DNA of 64,000 nucleotides from Arthrobacter sp. YN (lineage in GTDB: Bacteria > Actinomycetota > Actinomycetes > Actinomycetales > Micrococcaceae). The notes below the pieces were generated by a model. The model did not search any database, was not told the DNA's origin, and saw only the letters and a program-made list of their open reading frames with translations. The translations under genes were made by a program, and so were the position numbers. This document shows, one piece after another, positions 46,766 to 55,106 of this stretch (position 1 is its first letter; the number at the start of each line of letters is the position of its first letter). The stretch covers positions 2,852,001-2,916,000 of the forward strand of contig NZ_CP022436.1 in NCBI RefSeq assembly GCF_002224285.1, read 5' to 3'.

Positions 46766-48280
46766 CTACTTAACGTCTTCGTCGACCCAATCCATGGATT
46801 TCGTTACAGCCTTCTTCCAGAGCCGCAGCTGACGCTCCTGCTCTTCTGCCGGCAGTTGCGGCTCCCAACGCTTGTCTTCGTTCCAGTTGGCGCTGAGCTC
46901 ACCCAGGTCCTTCCAGAATCCGACGGCGAGGCCCGCCGCGTAGGCAGCACCGAGGGCCGTGGTTTCCACTACCTTCGGACGGACCACAGGTACGCCCAGG
47001 ATGTCTGCCTGGAACTGCATGAGTGCCTCGTTGGCGACCATTCCGCCGTCGACCTTCAGCTCGGTGAGCGGAACACCCGAGTCCGCGTTGACGGCGTCCA
47101 GCACCTCGCGGGTCTGGAAGGCGGTTGCTTCCAGCGCAGCGCGGGCAATGTGGCCCTTGTTGGCGAAACGGGTCAGGCCGACGATGGCGCCCCGGGCGTC
47201 CGCGCGCCAGTACGGTGCGAACAGTCCGGAGAAGGCAGGGACGATGTAGACGCCACCGTTGTCCTTAACACCCGCAGCCAACTCCTCAACTTCCGGAGCG
47301 GAGCTGATCATGCCCAGGTTGTCGCGGAGCCACTGGATCAAGGAACCGGTGACCGCGATGGAACCTTCCAGGGCATAGTGCGGCTTGGCGTCGCCCAGCT
47401 TGTATCCAAGCGTGGTGAGGAGGCCGTTCTTGGAGTGAACAATCTCCTCGCCGGTGTTGAAGATCAGGAAGCAACCTGTGCCGTAGGTGTTTTTCGCTTC
47501 GCCGGCCTGGAAGGCTGCCTGGCCGAAGGTAGCCGCCTGCTGATCGCCCAGGATGCCCGCTACCGGAGTTTCGCGAAGGAGCTGCGAAGTGTGGACCTGG
47601 CCGTAGACCTCGGAGGAGGACTTGATGGCCGGCATCATGGAGGCCGGAACGCCAAAGACGTCCAGGATTTCCTGGTCCCATTGGAGCGTCTCGAGGTCCA
47701 TGAAGAGGGTTCGGGATGCGTTGGTGACATCGGTGACATGGACGCCGCCGTCCACACCGCCGGTCAGGTTCCACAGAACCCAGGCGTCGGTGTTGCCGAA
47801 CAGGAGGTCCCCGGCTTCCGCACGTTCGCGGGCGCCGTCGACGTTGTCCAGGATCCACTTGATCTTGGTGCCGGAGAAGTAGGTAGCCAGCGGCAGGCCC
47901 ACCTTCTGCTTGAAGCGTTCGAGCCCGCCGTCCTGGGCCAACTGGTCCACGATCGGCTGGGTGCGGGTGTCCTGCCAGACGATGGCGTTGTAGACAGCTT
48001 CACCGGTGTTCTTGTCCCAAACGACAGCAGTTTCACGCTGGTTGGTGATTCCGACGGCGGCGATGTCGTGCCGTGTCAGGTTCGCCTTGGACAGGGCAGA
48101 GGCAATAACTTCCCGGGTGTTGTTCCAGATTTCGGCGGGGTTGTGCTCAACCCAGCCTGCCTGCGGGAAGATCTGCTCGTGTTCCATCTGGCCGGTGGAG
48201 ACGATGTTGCCTGAGTGGTCGAACACGATGGCGCGGGAGCTGGTGGTGCCCTGATCAATGGCGATGACGTATTGATTCAT
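46766..48280 (-). CDS. glpK: Glycerol kinase
   Basis: A 504-residue FGGY kinase forming glycerol 3-phosphate. The N-terminal [17 protein letters not shown] binds [17 protein letters not shown] and [15 protein letters not shown] are hallmark blocks, and [21 protein letters not shown] is the C-terminal FGGY signature. The ATG has AAGGACG about 7 nt upstream. It is the last of glpF-glpK on this strand, 80 nt after the channel gene; a long inverted repeat follows. Confidence 0.97.
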   Translation of the reverse strand: MNQYVIAIDQGTTSSRAIVFDHSGNIVSTGQMEHEQIFPQAGWVEHNPAEIWNNTREVIASALSKANLTRHDIAAVGITNQRETAVVWDKNTGEAVYNAIVWQDTRTQPIVDQLAQDGGLERFKQKVGLPLATYFSGTKIKWILDNVDGARERAEAGDLLFGNTDAWVLWNLTGGVDGGVHVTDVTNASRTLFMDLETLQWDQEILDVFGVPASMMPAIKSSSEVYGQVHTSQLLRETPVAGILGDQQAATFGQAAFQAGEAKNTYGTGCFLIFNTGEEIVHSKNGLLTTLGYKLGDAKPHYALEGSIAVTGSLIQWLRDNLGMISSAPEVEELAAGVKDNGGVYIVPAFSGLFAPYWRADARGAIVGLTRFANKGHIARAALEATAFQTREVLDAVNADSGVPLTELKVDGGMVANEALMQFQADILGVPVVRPKVVETTALGAAYAAGLAVGFWKDLGELSANWNEDKRWEPQLPAEEQERQLRLWKKAVTKSMDWVDEDVK

Positions 48281-48360
48281 GGTGACGTCCTTGTCTTAGT
48301 GTTGGTCGTTGCTGGTTACTCAGTGATGATTGAGGGTGTGTGCGGTTGAGTACGGCAGGA

Positions 48361-49113
48361 TCAGCCGGCGATCGCAGGCATGATGTCGGGAACCCACAGA
48401 GCTACGACGCCCGCAAGTGCGCCGCCAACCAGCGGTCCAACAATGGGGATCCAGGAGTAGGCCCAGTCGCTGCTGCCCTTGCCCTTGATGGGAAGGAGAG
48501 CGTGCGCGATGCGGGGGCCGAGGTCACGAGCAGGGTTGATGGCGTAGCCGGTGGGGCCACCCAGGGAAACGCCGATACCAACAACGAGCAGTGCAACAGC
48601 CAGCGGGCCGAGTCCTGAGGGGGTGCCGCCGAAGGTCAGGATGACGAAGACCAGGACGAACGTGCCGATGATTTCGGTGACGAGGTTCCACGGGGTGGAA
48701 CGGATGGCGGGACCGGTGGAGAAAGTACCCAGCTTGTTGGCTGCCAGGGGTTCTTCATCGAAGTGCTGCTTGTACGCGAGCCAGCAGACAACCGCACCCA
48801 GGAAGGCGCCCAGCAGTTCAGCGCCGAAGTACGTCAGGGTGGACGCGAAATCCACGGGAACGCCGGGGGCGTATTCTGCTTTCTGGTTGACCAGCAGGCC
48901 CAACGTCACGGCCGGGTTCAGGTGTGCACCCGACTTTGCAGCCACGAAAACGCCCGCGAAGACCGCAATACCCCAGCCCCACGTCACCATCAAGAATCCA
49001 GCGTTGTTGCCCTTGGTGCCTTTGAGCGCAACGTTTGCCACGACGCCGCAACCCAACAGGGTCAGCATCATGGTTCCGAATACTTCGGAAAGGAAAACAA
49101 TTCCAAGAGACAT
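48361..49113 (-). CDS. glpF: Glycerol uptake facilitator (MIP/aquaglyceroporin)
   Basis: A 250-residue six-helix channel. The two selectivity motifs are NPAV (GAHLNPAVTLGLL) and NPAR (GYAINPARDLGPR); in the second, Asp follows NPAR, a marker of glycerol-conducting members. It admits glycerol, which GlpK then traps by phosphorylation. ATG 49113 has GAGGAG 6 nt upstream; the frame stays open further but without family residues. It lies between glpD and glpK. Confidence 0.95.
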   Translation of the reverse strand: MSLGIVFLSEVFGTMMLTLLGCGVVANVALKGTKGNNAGFLMVTWGWGIAVFAGVFVAAKSGAHLNPAVTLGLLVNQKAEYAPGVPVDFASTLTYFGAELLGAFLGAVVCWLAYKQHFDEEPLAANKLGTFSTGPAIRSTPWNLVTEIIGTFVLVFVILTFGGTPSGLGPLAVALLVVGIGVSLGGPTGYAINPARDLGPRIAHALLPIKGKGSSDWAYSWIPIVGPLVGGALAGVVALWVPDIMPAIAG

Positions 49114-49167
49114 CTTTGACTCCTCATTTTTCTGTTGTCGGCCTCCTCGCGGGTGAAGAGGCCGTTT

Positions 49168-49196
49168 GGGACGGTTCCGCTCTCCGGAACCGTCCC
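49168..49196. terminator. Hairpin between glpD and glpF
   Basis: GGGACGGTTCC (49168-49178) pairs perfectly over 11 bp with 49186-49196 around GCTCTCC. A smaller 7-bp hairpin (49139-49145 with 49158-49164) lies beside it. They probably end or attenuate glpD transcription before glpF; no clear T-run. Confidence 0.5.
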
Positions 49197-49282
49197 GGTG
49201 TGGTGGTCCCCTGTCGGGCCCACCTACCCCATTCCGCCCCAGCCGCACGCTGGGACGGTCAAGCTGTTTCCGCTGCTTGGGC

Positions 49283-51064
49283 TCAGGCTACGAGACTGTG
49301 CACGTCAACCTTGTGGAACCGCTGCAATACTTCCTGGGCGTGGCGGATTTCTGCTTCACGGGCAGCAGCATCCCACCCGAGCGGTTCGGCCAAGGCTGCG
49401 GCAATCTCATTCAGCAGCTCACCGGTGACCAAGCCACGGAACGCCAGGGATGTCCTGCGGATAAGGACATCCACCAGGTGCCCGATCTGCTCATGCTCGG
49501 CCATGAATTCCAGCTCACGGACGCTGAGTTCACGCGTGGACCGCAATGGCTGGTCATGCCCTGCATTGAGGTACGCGATCACCGCGTCAGCCCGCGTACC
49601 GTACCGGGTCAGCAGCCCGGCAACCCGGTCAGCGTCCAGGCCCGGACCCATGTGTTTCTTGATCCATTCCTGTTCGCCCTGTTCAGTGGCAGGGAAGCCG
49701 GCACCGCCGCCGATGGCGAGTTTCGCCGTCGAGACTTTGCGTTCCATGCCGAGTTCACGAAGGACGTCGTTGGTCATGTGCTCGGCCAGGGCGCGGAACG
49801 TTGTCCACTTGCCGCCTACCAAGCTGAGTACGACGGCGGCCTTACCGCCTGGCGTGGCTACCGCATCATCGCCGGTGCGGACGCTGCGCTCGATCCGGTA
49901 GTCCCTGGAGACGAAGCCAGGCTGGGTTTCGTCATGGCGGGGCAGCGGACGGACGCCGGCGAAGCTGTAGACGATCTGGTCCCGCTCCACCTTGATGGTG
50001 GGGAACACGTGCCCTACCAGGTCGAAGAAGTAGTCGATCTCTTCTTCCGTGCATACGGCGTCTTCGGACATGTCCGCGTCGACGTCGGTGGTGCCCACCA
50101 GGACGCGGTCACCCATCGGGTAGATGAGGACGATCCGGCCATCAGTGTGTTCGAAGAAGATTTCCCTGCCGTTGCAGGCGGCAAGAAGTTCCGGGTGGTC
50201 AAGGACGATGTGGGAGCCCTTGGTTCCGCCCATGAACTTGCTGACGGCACCCATGGCCTGGTTGGTGAGATCCACCCAAGCGCCTGTGGTGTTGACGATG
50301 ACGTCTGCTTGGAATTCGAATTCCTTGCCGGTCAGTTCATCGCGGAGGAGAACCCCGTCCGCGCCCATGGAAACGAGTGAGACGTAGTTGCTGGCGCGGG
50401 CGCTTCCACCGGGAAGGCCGCCGCCCAGGCCTGCCTTCTCGCCATCCTGGAGGACATCGAGGGTCAGGCGTTCGGGGTTGTGCACCGAAGCATCGAAGTA
50501 GGTTGCCGCGTACTTGATCCCCGAGTGCAGCTTGGGAAGCTCGGCCAGTGCCCGGGTCCTTCCACGGAACTGGTGGCGGGGCACGCTTCCTCCGTCACGG
50601 GAGAAGAAGTCATACATGCTCAGGCCAACTTTGATGAGGAATGCGCCGCGCTCCTTGGGCTTGCCCTGCTTGTGCGTGAGGAAACGCATGGGTGCGGAGA
50701 GGATTCCGGAGAAGGTGCTGAAGATGGGGATGGTGGTCTGCAGCGGCTTGACGTAGTGCGGTGCAATGCGCAAAAGCCGGTTGCGCTCCACCACGGATTC
50801 CTGGACAAGGCGGAACTCGCCATTTTCGAGGTAGCGGATGCCGCCGTGGATCATGTGCGAGGAAGCACCACTGGCACCTTGGCAGTAGTCGCCGCGTTCA
50901 ACAAGCGCCACATCCACACCTTGCAGGGCCAGGTCGCGGAACGTTCCTACGCCGTTGATGCCGCCGCCGATGATGAGTACCTTGGCCGAGGGCCGCTCCT
51001 GCAGAGCAACGACGGAGTCGCGCTGTGTGTGCCGTGAGGTACCGGAAATCCTGTTGTGTCCCAA
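49283..51064 (-). CDS. glpD: Aerobic glycerol-3-phosphate dehydrogenase
   Basis: A 593-residue flavoprotein oxidising glycerol 3-phosphate to dihydroxyacetone phosphate and feeding electrons to menaquinone. The FAD-binding VLIIGGGINGVGTFRDLALQ is near residue 29. GASSHMIHGGIRYLENGEF and RVLVGTTDVDAD are conserved, and the C-terminal DAO_C domain ends the protein. The TTG start has GGGAG about 6 nt upstream. The promoter (TTGACT, 17 nt, AAGATT) lies in the region shared with a divergent SorC-type regulator. Confidence 0.96.
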   Translation of the reverse strand: MGHNRISGTSRHTQRDSVVALQERPSAKVLIIGGGINGVGTFRDLALQGVDVALVERGDYCQGASGASSHMIHGGIRYLENGEFRLVQESVVERNRLLRIAPHYVKPLQTTIPIFSTFSGILSAPMRFLTHKQGKPKERGAFLIKVGLSMYDFFSRDGGSVPRHQFRGRTRALAELPKLHSGIKYAATYFDASVHNPERLTLDVLQDGEKAGLGGGLPGGSARASNYVSLVSMGADGVLLRDELTGKEFEFQADVIVNTTGAWVDLTNQAMGAVSKFMGGTKGSHIVLDHPELLAACNGREIFFEHTDGRIVLIYPMGDRVLVGTTDVDADMSEDAVCTEEEIDYFFDLVGHVFPTIKVERDQIVYSFAGVRPLPRHDETQPGFVSRDYRIERSVRTGDDAVATPGGKAAVVLSLVGGKWTTFRALAEHMTNDVLRELGMERKVSTAKLAIGGGAGFPATEQGEQEWIKKHMGPGLDADRVAGLLTRYGTRADAVIAYLNAGHDQPLRSTRELSVRELEFMAEHEQIGHLVDVLIRRTSLAFRGLVTGELLNEIAAALAEPLGWDAAAREAEIRHAQEVLQRFHKVDVHSLVA

Positions 51065-51124
51065 AACTGCTCCCTTGGGCTTGGTTCGTGCGCCGCGCCA
51101 CTCGCTGCTGCACCGTTCACCACT

Positions 51125-51153
51125 AATCTTGCGAAGGTGGAAAATGGAGTCAA
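51125..51153 (-). promoter_or_regulatory. Putative glpD promoter
   Basis: Minus strand: TTGACT (51153-51148), a 17-nt spacer, AAGATT (51130-51125), about 60 nt upstream of the glpD TTG. Confidence 0.5.
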
Positions 51154-51159
51154 GCTATT

Positions 51160-51173
51160 TGCACAAACGTGCA
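51160..51173. promoter_or_regulatory. Candidate operator of the SorC-family regulator
   Basis: TGCAC-AAAC-GTGCA is a perfect 5+4+5 inverted repeat. It lies 7 bp upstream of the glpD -35 and immediately before the Shine-Dalgarno of the divergent regulator, a placement that would allow control of glpD and autoregulation. Confidence 0.5.
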
Positions 51174-51186
51174 GAAAGGAAATGAG

Positions 51187-52149
51187 ATGGCACGATCACG
51201 TCACTCGGATGCGCTCCGGGCTGCACAGATGTATTACCTCCAGGACCTGACCATGGACGCAATCGCCCGGGAGCTGAGAACGTCGCGATCCACGGTGTCC
51301 CGGCTGCTGTCCTCGGCACGCGAAACCGGCCTGGTGCAGGTCCAGATCAGGAGCCCTTTTGATACCGGCCCCGAACTGGAAAGCCAGATCCGGAACCAAT
51401 ATGGGGTGGATGTCCATGTGGTTCCCGTGTTGGATACGCTCAACGAAGCAGAGACCCTGGACCGCGTAGCCATGCAGGCTGCCCGCACCATTGGGCCGCT
51501 GGTCGATTCGAACGCCATCATCGGAGTTGCCTGGGGCGCTACCCTCAGCGCCGTCAGCCGTCACCTCACCCGCAAGGTCACCCATGACAGCATCGTGGTC
51601 CAGCTGAACGGCGCCGGGAACATGCAAACCACCGGCATCACCTACGCCAGCGACATCATGCGCCGTTTCGGCAGTGCCTACGGTGCAAGGGTTGAACAGT
51701 TCCCTGTTCCGGCATTCTTTGATCATGCATCCACCAAGACGGCGATGTGGAATGAGCGCAGCGTTCAACGCATTCTTGATCTGCAGGCACGCATGAGCAT
51801 CGCCATCTTCGGCGTGGGCTCGGTGGATTCGGACTATCCCAGCCACGTCTATGCAGGCGGTTACCTCGATGAACACGACCTCACCATGCTGGCCGCCGAT
51901 GACGTGGTGGGCGACGTCGCCACCGTCTTTTTCAGGAGTGACGGATCCTCGGACGGCATCACCCTCAATGCAAGGTCCACGGGACCCAGCCATGAACAAC
52001 TGAGGCAGGTTCGGCGCCGTATTTGCGTGGTGTCAGGCGCGTCCAAGATCAATGGGCTTCAGGGGGCCCTGGCCGCCGGATTGGCTACGGACCTCATTTT
52101 GGACGAAGCTTCAGCCCGGCGGCTCGTCAGTTTCAATGGCCAGTCCTGA
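51187..52149 (+). CDS. SorC/DeoR-type sugar-binding transcriptional regulator
   Basis: 320 residues. An N-terminal helix-turn-helix (AAQMYYLQDLTMDAIARELRTSRSTVSRLLSSARETG, about residues 10-48, read in pieces) is followed by a C-terminal sugar-binding domain of the SorC/CggR type (about 60-315) with IIGVAWGATLSAVSRHL and GAGNMQTTGITYASDIMRRFG. Such regulators sense phosphorylated sugars. ATG 51187 has AAAGGA 6 nt upstream. Its position opposite glpD and the palindrome between them suggest control by glycerol 3-phosphate or a related phosphosugar (inferred). Confidence 0.88.
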   Translation: MARSRHSDALRAAQMYYLQDLTMDAIARELRTSRSTVSRLLSSARETGLVQVQIRSPFDTGPELESQIRNQYGVDVHVVPVLDTLNEAETLDRVAMQAARTIGPLVDSNAIIGVAWGATLSAVSRHLTRKVTHDSIVVQLNGAGNMQTTGITYASDIMRRFGSAYGARVEQFPVPAFFDHASTKTAMWNERSVQRILDLQARMSIAIFGVGSVDSDYPSHVYAGGYLDEHDLTMLAADDVVGDVATVFFRSDGSSDGITLNARSTGPSHEQLRQVRRRICVVSGASKINGLQGALAAGLATDLILDEASARRLVSFNGQS

Positions 52150-52170
52150 AGCATTCGTGCAAGGAATGGG

Positions 52171-52183
52171 TAGAGTCTTTTTT
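52171..52183 (+). promoter_or_regulatory. Putative leaderless -10 box of the aldo/keto reductase
   Basis: TAGAGT (52171-52176) is followed by a 7-nt CTTTTTT and ATG 52184; no Shine-Dalgarno at proper spacing. Confidence 0.4.
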
Positions 52184-53065
52184 ATGAGATCCCCTGCCCG
52201 GCAGACATTGAACAATGGCGTACAGATGGATCGCCTGGGCTTCGGACTCTATAAAGTTCCCCCCAGGGATGCTGAAGCCCTGGTATCCACGGCGTTGGGT
52301 GAAGGCTACCGGCGATTTGATACAGCCGCGATGTATGGCAACGAACTAGGTCTTGGCCGTGCCTTGGGCGGCGCTGTAGGAGATGCCGCGGAAGCCAACA
52401 GGGCCACCGGCGGATCGGGCGAGTCGGTCCATGCCTTGGCCCGCGAGGACCTGTTTGTGACAACGAAGGTCTGGAACGATGACCATGGATACGATGCCAC
52501 GCTCCGCGCCTTCGACGCCTCCATGGCCAACCTTGGCCTCGACTATGTGGATCTTTACCTCATTCACTGGCCCTGTCCCGGACGAGGACTGTTGGTGGAG
52601 ACATGGAGAGCCATGGAGACCTTGTACAGGGAGGGCAAAATCCGGGCCATTGGTGTTTCCAACTTCCAGCCCGGCCACCTTGACGAGCTGATGCAGAAAG
52701 CGGAAGTAGTTCCGGCTGTCAACCAAATCGAACTGCACCCCTGGTTGCAGCAGACCAGGCTGCGCACCTTGCACGAACAACTCGGTATCCGCACTGAGGC
52801 GTGGAGTCCACTGGGCAGAGGGCAGGTACTGGCAGATCCGGCCATCGTCCGGCTGGCGGAAAAGTACGGCAGGACTCCTGCGCAGGTTATCCTCCGCTGG
52901 CATCTTCAGCTGGGGAACCTGGTCATCCCGAAAGCAAGCTCTGCAGGCCGCATCAAAGAGAACTTCGCCATTTCCGATTTCGACCTCGACGCCACGGACA
53001 TGGACGGCATCGCAGGGCTTGAACGGCACCATCGAACCGGGTCGCACCCGGACAACGTGAATTAG
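52184..53065 (+). CDS. Aldo/keto reductase
   Basis: A 293-residue NADPH-dependent oxidoreductase of the 2,5-diketo-gluconate reductase-like group. The catalytic tetrad is visible: RFDTAAMYGNE (Asp, Tyr), TTKVWNDDHG (Lys) and LIHWPCPG (His). NQIELHPWLQQ and IPKASSAGRIKEN are the cofactor and family signatures. A Gly/Ala/Ser-rich loop of about 25 residues is inserted after the Tyr (GGAVGDAAEANRATGGSGES), longer than in typical members. Substrate unknown. ATG 52184 is chosen from the -10 element. The next gene starts 10 nt after its stop. Confidence 0.9.
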   Translation: MRSPARQTLNNGVQMDRLGFGLYKVPPRDAEALVSTALGEGYRRFDTAAMYGNELGLGRALGGAVGDAAEANRATGGSGESVHALAREDLFVTTKVWNDDHGYDATLRAFDASMANLGLDYVDLYLIHWPCPGRGLLVETWRAMETLYREGKIRAIGVSNFQPGHLDELMQKAEVVPAVNQIELHPWLQQTRLRTLHEQLGIRTEAWSPLGRGQVLADPAIVRLAEKYGRTPAQVILRWHLQLGNLVIPKASSAGRIKENFAISDFDLDATDMDGIAGLERHHRTGSHPDNVN

Positions 53066-53075
53066 GAACAGCTGC

Positions 53076-54020
53076 ATGGAAAAAGTGGACACCGCGAACT
53101 CCCCCGAAGGAACGCAGGCCCCTGGTAGGTTCTTCAGCGAAACCCTTCCAGGGCGGACCGTCGCATCGGACGTTGATATTGACGGCAGCAACGTGGCGTA
53201 TTGGACGTACGAACCAGTCACCGTCACCCCCAAGACCCGTACCATCCTGGTGATCCACGGATTCCGGGGAGACCACCACGGGTTGCTCCGGGTGGCCGAC
53301 CAACTTCCGGAAATGCGGATCATCATGCCGGACCTGCCGGCCTTCGGTAGCTCGGATCCGTTCGTCGATGGTGAACACAGCGTTGAACGATACGTCAGGT
53401 TCATCTCCAGCTTCATGTCCGCGTTGGATCTTGGGCCCAGGACTGTGCTGCTGGGCCATTCCTTCGGATCGATTATTGCCAGCCACTTTGCCGCCGCACA
53501 TCCCGGCGCCATCTACCCGTTGATTTTGGTCAATCCCATTGCGGCACCGGCGCTGGAAGGCCCCAAGGGGATCATGACCAAGCTGGCCGTGCTGTACTAC
53601 CAAGCATCAGCAAAGCTCCCGCGCCGCCTGGGGTTGGCGGTGCTTCGCAACCGTGCGATTGTCCGGGTCATGAGCGTCACCATGGCCAAAACCAAGGACA
53701 AGGGATTGCGCCGCTTCATCCACGGCCAGCACGACGCCTACTTCAGTGCCTTCGCCAACAGGAAGAGCCTGCTGGAATCCTTCAAGGCGTCGGTTTCCGG
53801 AAACGTCGCTGAGGTCGCTGAGCAATTAACGCTCCCGGTGCTCCTCATTGCCGGCGAAAAAGATGAGATAGCCACGCTTCCCAACCAGCACAAACTCATG
53901 GAGCGCCTTTCTGACGCAACGCTGGAAGTCATTCCCGGCGTCGGACATTTGATCCACTACGAGACGCCGGTTCCGGCGGCAGAAGCAATCCGCACCTTCC
54001 TGGAGGAACATCCCGCGTGA
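53076..54020 (+). CDS. Alpha/beta hydrolase
   Basis: 314 residues. The core begins TRTILVIHGFRGDHHGLLRV (oxyanion HGF), the nucleophile elbow is LGHSFGSIIASHF (about residue 128) and the catalytic His is in GVGHLIHYETPVPAA. It has no signal peptide. It is not closely related to the tandem pair at 15.8-17.9 kb. The start has a GGAA-containing site and follows the reductase by 10 nt; its stop overlaps the glycosyltransferase start (GTGA), so the three genes form one operon. Confidence 0.87.
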   Translation: MEKVDTANSPEGTQAPGRFFSETLPGRTVASDVDIDGSNVAYWTYEPVTVTPKTRTILVIHGFRGDHHGLLRVADQLPEMRIIMPDLPAFGSSDPFVDGEHSVERYVRFISSFMSALDLGPRTVLLGHSFGSIIASHFAAAHPGAIYPLILVNPIAAPALEGPKGIMTKLAVLYYQASAKLPRRLGLAVLRNRAIVRVMSVTMAKTKDKGLRRFIHGQHDAYFSAFANRKSLLESFKASVSGNVAEVAEQLTLPVLLIAGEKDEIATLPNQHKLMERLSDATLEVIPGVGHLIHYETPVPAAEAIRTFLEEHPA

Positions 54021-55099
54021 AAATTGTCATCGACGCCCGCTTTACCAGAACGGACCACCACGATGGCATCAGCCGCTATGGTTCAAGCCTCATAGCAGCC
54101 ACATCCAAGATCGCGGATGTCACCATGCTGATCAGCGACAAGCGCCAACTGGCGCTGCTACCGGATGTGCCCTACGTCATGGTCAACAGTCCGTTGTCGC
54201 CGCTGGAGCTGTTCGTGGCCCGCAAGGTCAACCCCCTGAATGCTGATGTTGTGGTGTGTCCCATGCAAACCATGGGAACCTTTGGGCGGCGGTACGGACT
54301 GGTGCTCACCCTCCATGACCTCATCTACTACGAACACCCGACTCCCCCGGGCTTCCTGCCCGCACCCGTGCGTTTGCTGTGGAGGCTGTACCACAAGGCC
54401 TACTGGCCGCAGCGTCTCCTGCTGAACCGAGCGGATATCGTGGCCACCATCAGCCGAACCACTGAAGCGTTGATGGCCAAATACAAACTGACCAAACGGC
54501 CCGTTCGGATAGTCGGCAATGCCCCTCAGCCAGGTCAGTCGCCGCGCGATCCTGGCTCCGGCGCAGATAAAACCCTTCTCTACATGGGTTCGTTCATGCC
54601 GTACAAGAACGTAGAGACGATGATTCGGGGAATGGCCGGATTGCACGATTACACCCTGCACTTGCTCAGCCGCATCACCCCGCAACGTCAGTCTGAACTT
54701 GAGGCTATGGTTCCCACCGGAGCCAAGGTCCAGTTCCACAACGGCGTCACCGACGCCCAGTACGACGAACTGCTGCTGAGGGCAACTGCCCTGGTCAGTC
54801 TCTCTCGCGCTGAGGGGTATGGCTTGCCGTTGGTGGAGGCCATGGCACTGGGAACCCCTGTCATTGCCAGCGACATTCCGATCTTCCGTGAAGTGGGCGG
54901 AGACGCTGTCAGCTATGTGGACCCCGGATCACCTACGGAGTTCGCCGCCGCTGTGGCTGCGCTCGGTGACGACGCTCTCTGGCAGCAGCGCTCCCGCCAG
55001 TCCGTTAAGCGGGCATCCGAATTCACCTGGGACGAGTCGGCGCGGCAACTGCTTGCTGCAGCCGAGGAAGTCGTGGCACTGCGCAAACGCCGGGCCTAG
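54017..55099 (+). CDS. Glycosyltransferase family 4 protein
   Basis: A 360-residue GT-B enzyme. The N-terminal MKIVIDARFTRTDHHDGISR is the Gly-rich acceptor loop. The C-terminal domain has LYMGSFMPYKNVETMIRGM, then SLSRAEGYGLPLVEAMALGTPVIA with the E-x7-E donor motif, and FREVGGDAVSYVDP. It probably adds a mannose- or glucose-like sugar to an envelope or soluble acceptor. The GTG overlaps the upstream hydrolase stop. It is convergent with priA (7 nt between stops). Confidence 0.9.
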   Translation: MKIVIDARFTRTDHHDGISRYGSSLIAATSKIADVTMLISDKRQLALLPDVPYVMVNSPLSPLELFVARKVNPLNADVVVCPMQTMGTFGRRYGLVLTLHDLIYYEHPTPPGFLPAPVRLLWRLYHKAYWPQRLLLNRADIVATISRTTEALMAKYKLTKRPVRIVGNAPQPGQSPRDPGSGADKTLLYMGSFMPYKNVETMIRGMAGLHDYTLHLLSRITPQRQSELEAMVPTGAKVQFHNGVTDAQYDELLLRATALVSLSRAEGYGLPLVEAMALGTPVIASDIPIFREVGGDAVSYVDPGSPTEFAAAVAALGDDALWQQRSRQSVKRASEFTWDESARQLLAAAEEVVALRKRRA

Positions 55100-55106
55100 G
55101 GATCCC

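Noticed and set aside
46856..48214. A 452-codon open frame on + opposite glpK
   Set aside because: Antisense shadow of glpK.
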